A stretch of 6,313 bases of DNA from Clostridiales bacterium (GTDB taxonomy: Bacteria; Bacillota; Clostridia; Lachnospirales; WQUN01): the NCBI GenBank assembly GCA_031254075.1, contig JAIRVD010000265.1, positions 1 through 6,313 of the forward strand. Direction: 5' to 3'. The notes under the pieces were generated by a model. That model saw nothing but the letters and a program-made list of their open reading frames with translations, did not search any database and had not been told where the DNA came from. Within the stretch, counting starts at the first letter, position 1, and every line of letters begins with the position of its first letter. Positions 1-5,096 of this stretch are shown in pieces. The translations under genes were made by a program, and so were the position numbers.

Positions 1-1016
1 GAACCCGGCGATTTATCACTTGACTGCTGATTGTCCAACTCGGCATCGCTTTGCGCACGCGAGCCGCCTGCCAAAGAAGACATAAAGTTAAAACGATGGT
101 CTCTGTATTTTTTAGAGCCGTAAAAAACTTCATTCGGAACAATGCGCGCATCACTGCCTTGCAACGGTTTAGCGCAAACATCACATACCCCGCCATGCTT
201 CACTCCGCTGAAACTGCTGAATAACGGATATTCCTCGGGAGTGGTTGCAATTACCCAATCTTTTACCGGAGCAGTGGGGATTTCTGTTTTTGCGGGTATT
301 CCCGTGTTTGTGTTTGTTAAAGCGCCAAGATTGTAAATCGCTTCAAACAGTTCGGGGGTATCTCCTTTCAGCCCCATTATCGTGCATAGAAGGGTCAGCA
401 GTTTTAATTGAATATCAATTTCCTGCGAAAAGGTTTGAAGAACGTTGTGCTGTATTATAAGATAACTTGTGTCGTGTCCATGATTTGTAAGTCTTCTTAC
501 TTCATTTTGAAATTTTTCTGATGCTTTTTTCAATGCCTTTGCTCCCGCAAGCACATGGGTGGAATAGCTATATCCATATAATGCCGCTTCTCTGTATGTC
601 GGCAATTTACCTGTTTCGAGTTTTTTTCGTAATTCCATGCGCTGCTCGGAATGTTTTTTTTGCTCGTGTTTGTAATAAGGTTTAACATATACCTTAATTA
701 ACTCATTGTTGTTATGTGCGGCATTCGGGTCGTCCAATGTTCTGTCTGCCAATACAGCGATATTGGATTTCCAAAATACATCAAAATCCGGGTTTGATAT
801 TTCATCAAACGCCTTGTTGCAATGCTGACATCTGCCTGTTTCCATTACCCATATGTGTCCTGTTGCTTTATATCCGCAAATTTTACAAGTTGCCTTGCAA
901 TCCGCATCCCGTTCTTCGCCGAACTCATGCCCTTCGTTTCGTGTTTCTATGCAATTTTTGCGCCGGCATTTGCATCCCTGCCATTTGTGGCCGATTATTT
1001 TGCATAAAAGTGCCAT
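1..1016 (-). CDS. Zinc-ribbon/knuckle protein, paralogous at both ends to its upstream neighbour; 3' end cut by the window edge
   Basis: An open frame of 338 codons runs from ATG at 1016 off the low-coordinate edge with no stop. An AGGAGG site sits 7 nt upstream of the start. Residues 1-70 are Cys-rich: MALLCKIIGHKWQGCKC, then CKATCKIC (C40, C44, C47) and CQHC (C63, C66), with a C-K-C and His/Trp spacing that suggests zinc binding. Residues 75-260 are mostly charged and helical, and I do not recognise them. Residues 276-322 (GGVCDVCAKPL, then VFYGSKKYRD, then GGSRAQ) match the C-terminal module of the 1124-2524 protein. The frame stops within that module, so a second CxxC, as in the neighbour, is expected outside the window. 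It lies 107 nt downstream of that neighbour. Biochemical role is unknown; a nucleic-acid- or protein-binding adaptor is possible. Confidence is high that this is a gene and low on function. Confidence 0.88.
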   Translation of the reverse strand, partial: MALLCKIIGHKWQGCKCRRKNCIETRNEGHEFGEERDADCKATCKICGYKATGHIWVMETGRCQHCNKAFDEISNPDFDVFWKSNIAVLADRTLDDPNAAHNNNELIKVYVKPYYKHEQKKHSEQRMELRKKLETGKLPTYREAALYGYSYSTHVLAGAKALKKASEKFQNEVRRLTNHGHDTSYLIIQHNVLQTFSQEIDIQLKLLTLLCTIMGLKGDTPELFEAIYNLGALTNTNTGIPAKTEIPTAPVKDWVIATTPEEYPLFSSFSGVKHGGVCDVCAKPLQGSDARIVPNEVFYGSKKYRDHRFNFMSSLAGGSRAQSDAELDNQQSSDKSPG

Positions 1017-1023
1017 AAAAAAT

Positions 1024-1029
1024 CCTCCT
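1024..1029 (-). promoter_or_regulatory. Ribosome binding site AGGAGG for the partial zinc protein
   Basis: A perfect AGGAGG on the minus strand lies 7 nt before the ATG at 1016. It fixes the start of the partial zinc protein. It is stronger than the site of the preceding gene, so this gene may be translated independently of it. Confidence 0.85.
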
Positions 1030-1052
1030 CAAATTTTTTAGTGTTCCGCCGT

Positions 1053-1077
1053 TGACGAAATGGCCAAAGGTTCGTCA
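1053..1077 (-). repeat. Inverted repeat in the gap between the two zinc-protein genes
   Basis: TGACGAA at 1053-1059 is mirrored exactly by TTCGTCA at 1071-1077 across an 11-nt loop that contains TGGCCA. In RNA from the minus strand this gives a 7-bp hairpin, located between the stop of the HEAT-like gene and the ribosome site of the next gene. No T-run follows on the transcribed strand, so it is not a standard intrinsic terminator. It could be a processing or stability hairpin or a protein-binding site, or it may be chance. Confidence 0.4.
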
Positions 1078-1123
1078 GCCCTTAATTTATCAGCACCGAC
1101 ATGTGAAAGTTTGTGTTTTAGAC

Positions 1124-2524
1124 TTACGTAAACATATGAATACAATCTTTGCAAATTGCGGAACCTACCGACCTGTCCTGTGCCGCACGCATGGCGAGCA
1201 TCGCCTCTTTTTGCGCCCGTGAGGTTCCCGGCGGAAACATTAAGAATGCCATGGGATTTCCTTCGCACCACCAATCCTTGTACTTTTTTGAGCCGTAGAA
1301 AACATTATTGGGAATTTGATAAGACTTTATTCCCGAAAGCGGTTGATTGCAAACATCGCAAACGCCTGTTCCGGTGTATAGCGGGAATGGTTCTTTTATT
1401 TTTTCTTCAATTTCGGCTAGTAAATTTTTATCGGTTATGCCTTTTAACGCTTTTTCGCGAATCCAATCGTCTTTACAGTTTACGGCGAGTTCGGCAAATA
1501 ATTTTTGACCGTAGGGGCGGTCGGAAAGAGATTGTGCCGCTCCTAAACGTAAATATTCGTCATCTTTGTTGATTTTAATGAGTTCATCAAAAACTTTTTC
1601 GGCAACATCCTTGTCGGGGAGTGCGTCTGCAAACCGCTCACAAGCATATCTGTCATTCTTTTTCTTCTCGATTGCTTCCATCAGAAGTTTTTGCGCAATA
1701 TTTTTATCGGGAAGTATTTTTGCCGCTGCCGCGAAAACATATTTTGCCGTATCGTCACTCGTGTTTTCTTTTGCGCATTCAATGATTTCCATAAGGACTT
1801 TTTGCGCAAGCGTTTTATTATTCAAGTGTTCGGCAGCATACATACGCATTTCATTGTCCTTGTCGTTTTTTGCAAATTCCGAGAGTGTTACTTGGTCGTC
1901 GATTTTTACAGATGCCACGCAACGCGCATTTGGATTATCGGTTTTTGATGCGATATCCGCAAAAATAGATTGGTCTGTTATTTTTTTCGCAGCTTCTAAG
2001 CATATGGAAAAATGTTTTGCTTTTTTATAAACTTCAATGATTACAGATTGTTTTTCAATTTTATCGAATGCAGTAAAACAATTTGACATATCATCAGAGT
2101 TAATTGAAATATCGCCGAGAATTGCTTCATCGTTTATTTTTTCCACTGCCGCTTTGCCGATAGTGAAGGTTTCTGCTTTCATGGCTATGTCGGCAAGATT
2201 AACTTGGTCGGTCATAGCTTTTATTTCTTCCACGGTGATTTTGCTTTTTTTGCAAATTTTACACGTATAATCCTTCCAATCATGTGTACATTCCTTACCG
2301 CATGTAAAACATTTCCCACTATAAGGGTTCCACTTATGCCCCTCATCGCGTATTGCTCCGCAAATTTTGCATTTGCATTTGTCCCAATCGTGTTCTTCGT
2401 CGCGTGTTTTACCACAAACGCTGCATTTGCAATTCTTCCAACTGTGTTCTTCATTGCGTGTTTCGCCGCATCTTAAACATTTGCAGCCGTTCCACCTGTG
2501 ACCGAATAAACATAATAGTGACAT
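1124..2524 (-). CDS. Tandem zinc-knuckle / HEAT-like solenoid protein with C-terminal CxxC module
   Basis: The protein has 466 residues and three parts. Residues 9-93 are five tandem 18-residue units starting at H9, H27, H45, H63 and H81, with the pattern HxW(x)2CxCxxCGxxR(D/N)E. The last two units are degenerate. The Cys/His density implies zinc binding, and the unit resembles short Cys-rich prophage proteins (DUF1660-like, from memory). Residues 100-378 are helical repeats led by TDQ/NDE/PDK turns, read as a HEAT/ARM-like alpha-solenoid, usually a protein-interaction scaffold. Residues 387-466 hold CDVC (389-392) and CKDC (458-461) around VFYGSKKYKDW, a probable zinc ribbon or treble clef. 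The start at 2524 has AGGA 10 nt upstream. It begins 26 nt after the HD gene ends, so the two are probably cotranscribed. No catalytic motif, signal peptide or membrane segment is seen. It probably acts as a cytoplasmic adaptor or sensor (inference). Confidence 0.93.
   Translation of the reverse strand: MSLLCLFGHRWNGCKCLRCGETRNEEHSWKNCKCSVCGKTRDEEHDWDKCKCKICGAIRDEGHKWNPYSGKCFTCGKECTHDWKDYTCKICKKSKITVEEIKAMTDQVNLADIAMKAETFTIGKAAVEKINDEAILGDISINSDDMSNCFTAFDKIEKQSVIIEVYKKAKHFSICLEAAKKITDQSIFADIASKTDNPNARCVASVKIDDQVTLSEFAKNDKDNEMRMYAAEHLNNKTLAQKVLMEIIECAKENTSDDTAKYVFAAAAKILPDKNIAQKLLMEAIEKKKNDRYACERFADALPDKDVAEKVFDELIKINKDDEYLRLGAAQSLSDRPYGQKLFAELAVNCKDDWIREKALKGITDKNLLAEIEEKIKEPFPLYTGTGVCDVCNQPLSGIKSYQIPNNVFYGSKKYKDWWCEGNPMAFLMFPPGTSRAQKEAMLAMRAAQDRSVGSAICKDCIHMFT
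1391..2227 (-). repeat. Coding region for HEAT-like helical repeats (about ten units)
   Basis: Unit-starting turns fall at residues 105, 131, 157, 183, 209 and 235, an exact 26-residue period. Later units start near 272, 303, 334 and 364, spaced about 30-37 residues. The consensus is roughly I-T-D-Q-x-x-L-A-D-I-A followed by a second helix ending A-A-x-K-I. This is divergent at the DNA level and appears as a protein repeat. Confidence 0.7.
2246..2500 (-). repeat. 54-bp coding tandem repeat array (five 18-aa zinc-knuckle units)
   Basis: Five consecutive units each begin with a His codon spaced exactly 54 bp apart (codons at 2498-2500, 2444-2446, 2390-2392, 2336-2338 and 2282-2284). The first three are well conserved (HRWNGCKCLRCGETRNEE, HSWKNCKCSVCGKTRDEE, HDWDKCKCKICGAIRDEG). 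The fourth and fifth have lost parts of the Cys pattern. The register suggests growth by in-frame duplication. Confidence 0.8.
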
Positions 2525-2534
2525 AATTTACACA

Positions 2535-2540
2535 TCCTTT
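2535..2540 (-). promoter_or_regulatory. Ribosome binding site AAAGGA for the HEAT-like zinc protein
   Basis: AAAGGA on the minus strand is 10 nt before the ATG at 2524. It lies inside the 26-nt gap after the HD gene stop, leaving no room for a separate promoter there. This supports cotranscription with the HD gene. Confidence 0.6.
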
Positions 2541-2550
2541 AAAAATTTTT

Positions 2551-4053
2551 TTAGCTTTTATACAACATAATTTCGCGCATAAGCAGAACTCTTGCGTTGC
2601 CTGCGCGGTATGCGCCGTCGAAGGAGAGCAGTTTGTCAGCTTTGGACGGGGTGAGGCGGTTGCCGGCGTCTTCAAATTCGACGTTCCAGTTTTCGATGTC
2701 GGCGGTAAGGCGGTAGATTTCGCCGAAGACGCCGGCGAGAGCCATCAGGTAGTTGTTAATGATGCATTCGGCGTTGTAGCGGTAAAGGAATGCTTCGTCT
2801 TCGGCGTAGGGATTTGATTTTTCGATTTTTTGATTGTACAGCCAGCCCGTGCGGAATTCTTTGTTGTTTAATTCGTCGGCAAGCCAGTAAATTGCTTGGT
2901 TTGAAAGCTTGAAAAAGAAGCCGAGAGCATAGTCGAATTGCAGCATTGTTCCGAAACAGCGCGCGAAGTCACTGCCGAATTCGCCTTTAAGGATTCCGTT
3001 TATTTGCGCAAGAATTGCGGTGTCGTCCAGTTGACGGATAATTTCGTCTTTAAGGGCGGTGGGGAAGTTGATTTTCGGGTTGCTTAATCCTCTTTCGTTT
3101 GTTTCAAGCATACTGCCCATGGTTTGACGTGCAAGACGCTGAAATCTGTTTACCGCTCGTTTTTCCGAAAGTGATTTTGCAAAATCATACGGATTTTCGG
3201 CATCCGCAATTTGCAGCGCGAAACCTAAATCTTCAATAAGATACACGCCCTTGTAATCGTCAAACAACCATTTAATTCTGTCGTCGAGAGTGCCGGGTAA
3301 ATTATTCTGCCAGTCCTGCTCGTTAAATTTTTTATTTTCTTCACCGTTTATCCAGTTTATTGATGTAATAATGTCGGCTACATTTGCAAGCCATAAATCG
3401 AATATCGCTGTCTTAACTGCTTTTATTTCATTATTGAAAAGCAGGCGGAAGCGATTAACAATACTTGCAAACGCCAAAACAGAATTCTCGCCGGTAGTAT
3501 TTGTACCCCAAGTTTCATGCGCACCGATTGATTCCGCATAGTATGAAAGCCGAAGCGGCAAACAAAAACTTTCCGAATATTCCGCAAAAATATTTTCAAA
3601 GCGAAAACGAACGGAAGCTTTCGGCTCGGCGAAAATTGCCTTGCCTTCAACTGCGTGACGACGGTTTATAATCGTCTTTCCGATATCGTGGTAGAACGCG
3701 ATAAACATACTGTCAAGTTTTCGCGCATCGCCGAAATCGCGGCTTACATCGCTTTCACCTTTTGGCAAAAGTTTGTCCATGTGATTTTCGGCATATTTTA
3801 AAATATGTGCCATCGCCGCGACTACATTGGAAAAATGCTTGTAATTACCGAAATTCGGGCTTTCTTCAATGGAATACGGCGGGTCTTCGGGCTTCGGCGG
3901 TTTTAAAAACAAATCATAAAAATTCTTTGCGTAAGGAAGCGGAAGTTTTTTTCCGTTTACCTCACATTCGCCCGTAAGATAAGATTGCTTGATTTTTTTT
4001 ATTTCGGCACTGTAAGCCACATCGTCCGTGCAATTAAGTAAACTTAAAAACAT
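2551..4053 (-). CDS. HD-domain metal-dependent phosphohydrolase-like protein
   Basis: The protein has 500 residues from ATG at 4053. An in-frame ATG at 4068 is rejected as the start because the GGGAGGA ribosome site overlaps it and sits 6 nt before the 4053 ATG. The N-terminal half carries an intact HD-superfamily pattern: candidate first His at 73 or 83, the HD pair at 122-123 in FYHDIGK, His133 in RRHAVEG, His179 in GAHETWG and a late Asp227 in NVADIITS. These residues normally bind one or two divalent metals and hydrolyse phosphoester bonds in nucleotides, cyclic dinucleotides or nucleic acid; the substrate here is unknown. Residues 240-500 are mainly helical and not recognised. I see no GGDEF, helicase or Cas10 palm motif. 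It has its own putative promoter and palindrome upstream and is followed 26 nt later by the HEAT-like zinc gene. GC content falls markedly from the 3' half to the 5' end. The HD call is strong; family and substrate are open. Confidence 0.9.
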   Translation of the reverse strand: MFLSLLNCTDDVAYSAEIKKIKQSYLTGECEVNGKKLPLPYAKNFYDLFLKPPKPEDPPYSIEESPNFGNYKHFSNVVAAMAHILKYAENHMDKLLPKGESDVSRDFGDARKLDSMFIAFYHDIGKTIINRRHAVEGKAIFAEPKASVRFRFENIFAEYSESFCLPLRLSYYAESIGAHETWGTNTTGENSVLAFASIVNRFRLLFNNEIKAVKTAIFDLWLANVADIITSINWINGEENKKFNEQDWQNNLPGTLDDRIKWLFDDYKGVYLIEDLGFALQIADAENPYDFAKSLSEKRAVNRFQRLARQTMGSMLETNERGLSNPKINFPTALKDEIIRQLDDTAILAQINGILKGEFGSDFARCFGTMLQFDYALGFFFKLSNQAIYWLADELNNKEFRTGWLYNQKIEKSNPYAEDEAFLYRYNAECIINNYLMALAGVFGEIYRLTADIENWNVEFEDAGNRLTPSKADKLLSFDGAYRAGNARVLLMREIMLYKS

Positions 4054-4059
4054 GCTGAT

Positions 4060-4066
4060 TCCTCCC
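4060..4066 (-). promoter_or_regulatory. Ribosome binding site GGGAGGA deciding the HD gene start
   Basis: GGGAGGA on the minus strand lies 6 nt before ATG 4053. It directly follows and overlaps the upstream in-frame ATG at 4068, so that ATG is most likely part of the ribosome site rather than a start. Confidence 0.85.
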
Positions 4067-4073
4067 ATTTTTT

Positions 4074-4082
4074 ATAATATCA
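4074..4082 (-). promoter_or_regulatory. Putative extended -10 promoter (TGATATTAT) for the HD gene
   Basis: On the minus strand TG-A-TATTAT matches the extended -10 pattern TGnTATAAT with one mismatch. It lies about 20 nt upstream of the HD gene start codon. No good -35 hexamer is present at 16-18 bp, which extended -10 promoters can tolerate. The -35 zone is instead occupied by the perfect palindrome at 4086-4104. Transcription would start close to the ribosome site, leaving a very short leader. Confidence 0.45.
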
Positions 4083-4085
4083 CAT

Positions 4086-4104
4086 CGTCTGTACACTACA
4101 GACG
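4086..4104. promoter_or_regulatory. Perfect palindrome, candidate WYL-regulator operator
   Basis: CGTCTGTA-CAC-TACAGACG is an exact 8-bp inverted repeat with a 3-nt centre, in the 69-bp gap between the WYL regulator and the HD gene. It occupies the spacer and -35 zone of the putative HD promoter, where a bound dimer could block polymerase. WYL/WCX regulators such as BrxR and CapW bind inverted repeats in this position. As RNA it would be a tight hairpin with a 3-nt loop. No T-run follows immediately, so a terminator is less likely. Confidence 0.55.
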
Positions 4105-4122
4105 CACATATTAATTTAAACA

Positions 4123-5091
4123 TTATTTACTCGCAACTTCGTCTCGCAATGATTCGGGGCGAATAACCTCCGCATCCGCCCCGAAGCCGAGAATCCAACG
4201 TTTGAGTTTTTTATTAATAATAACTTTATCGCGCAGGGTGAATGTTCCGTCATTGTTATCTTTGACGGAAATGTTTCTGCCTAATGTATCAAAGACTTCG
4301 CACAGAGCAGATTGTTTGAAAATAATTTCGACTTCTGCCGATTCGCCTTGGGAAAGCCCGACCGATTGGCGCAGGTATTCCGCTTCGTTGAAAACCCGTC
4401 CGTAGCCTATGATGTCGCTGACGGGTTTTCGATTTTCGTTGCTTTCGGTGATGTTGCATATTCTCTCGATGCGGTAATGAGAAAATATTTCGCCCGTATA
4501 ATGCCCTACGAGATACATTCTGTCGTACTGCCACAGCATCTTGTAAGGGCTTACCAGGCAATTGCGGTAAACGGTTTCGTATTTTCCCGAAGCGTCAAAT
4601 TTTTTATAATCGAAGCAAATTTTTTTGCTCTGCTCGATTGCGTGGTTTACCATGTCTATTTTTTGCAGCGTTTCTTTTCCTTCGCCGTGTTTGACGCGAT
4701 TTTCAATTTTATGCGCACCCATTTTTTCATGCCCGGCGAGTTTGTATAAGCGTTCGGCAAATTTTTTGGTTTCGCACGCCGTATCAAATCTCGCCGAAAG
4801 TATGGCGTTCACGACAATACTGAGTTCCGCCGAATTGAGATGCTCTTTTTGGACAACTCTGTAGCATTTGTGTTTTCGGTCGAAGACAGTGTTTAAATCG
4901 GTAATTTGGTTAAGCAAATATAAATCGCGGTAAATTGTGCGGCGGTCGTATTCGCCAAAACCCATCAGCACATTTAATTGCGTTCTTATTTCGCTAATTT
5001 TGGTATGCCCTGTAGTTAACGAAACGGTTTTCAGAAACTCATACAATTTCAACAGTCGCGTGCGGGATGCATCCATACCCATCTTATCCAT
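4123..5091 (-). CDS. WYL/WCX-domain HTH transcriptional regulator
   Basis: A regulator of 322 residues from ATG at 5091. A GTG at 5100 overlaps the upstream stop (GTGA) and would add three residues. I prefer 5091 because it is an ATG with AGGTGA just upstream; ATGs at 5082 and 5076 are also possible. The N-terminal winged helix-turn-helix (about 10-65) has the typical recognition helix DRRTIYRDL at 49-57. The WYL domain (about 153-213) has core MYLVGHYTGEIFSHYRIERI, with Met replacing the Trp of the namesake motif. The WCX domain (252-318) ends RWILGFGADAEVIRPESL, a textbook match. WYL domains bind nucleotide or nucleic-acid ligands and modulate DNA binding by a dimer. The gene directly follows the RyR gene with probable translational coupling and precedes a palindrome next to a promoter. 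It probably controls the downstream HD and zinc genes; whether it represses or activates is not visible. Confidence 0.95.
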   Translation of the reverse strand: MDKMGMDASRTRLLKLYEFLKTVSLTTGHTKISEIRTQLNVLMGFGEYDRRTIYRDLYLLNQITDLNTVFDRKHKCYRVVQKEHLNSAELSIVVNAILSARFDTACETKKFAERLYKLAGHEKMGAHKIENRVKHGEGKETLQKIDMVNHAIEQSKKICFDYKKFDASGKYETVYRNCLVSPYKMLWQYDRMYLVGHYTGEIFSHYRIERICNITESNENRKPVSDIIGYGRVFNEAEYLRQSVGLSQGESAEVEIIFKQSALCEVFDTLGRNISVKDNNDGTFTLRDKVIINKKLKRWILGFGADAEVIRPESLRDEVASK

Positions 5092-5096
5092 GACGC

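Noticed and set aside
142..1041. Plus-strand open frames over the left 1 kb
   Set aside because: The minus strand here carries an uninterrupted 338-codon frame homologous to its neighbour with a perfect ribosome site, which explains the region.
1081..1123. Possible promoter (TTCACA plus an AT-rich -10) before the second zinc gene
   Set aside because: The candidate -35 and -10 elements are only about 12 bp apart and the -10 is poor, so I do not support a promoter.
1156..2476. Several plus-strand open frames of up to 154 codons opposite the HEAT-like gene
   Set aside because: They lie wholly antisense to a gene with clear domain structure, have low-complexity Phe/Ser/Ala-rich translations and no supporting ribosome sites. 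They are shadows of the biased codon use on the other strand.
2246..2500. Regular 54-bp repeats as a possible CRISPR or satellite array
   Set aside because: The repeats are contiguous without spacers, diverge at DNA level and conserve a Cys/His protein pattern in frame, so they are coding.
4054..4068. In-frame ATG at 4068 as start of the HD gene
   Set aside because: The GGGAGGA ribosome site overlaps this codon and is ideally spaced for the ATG at 4053. Nothing resembling a ribosome site precedes 4068.
4086..4104. Palindrome as a Rho-independent terminator of the WYL gene
   Set aside because: The stem is only 8 bp and is followed on the transcribed strand by GATGTGATATTATAA, not a U-run. 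The position fits an operator better, though RNA data could change this.
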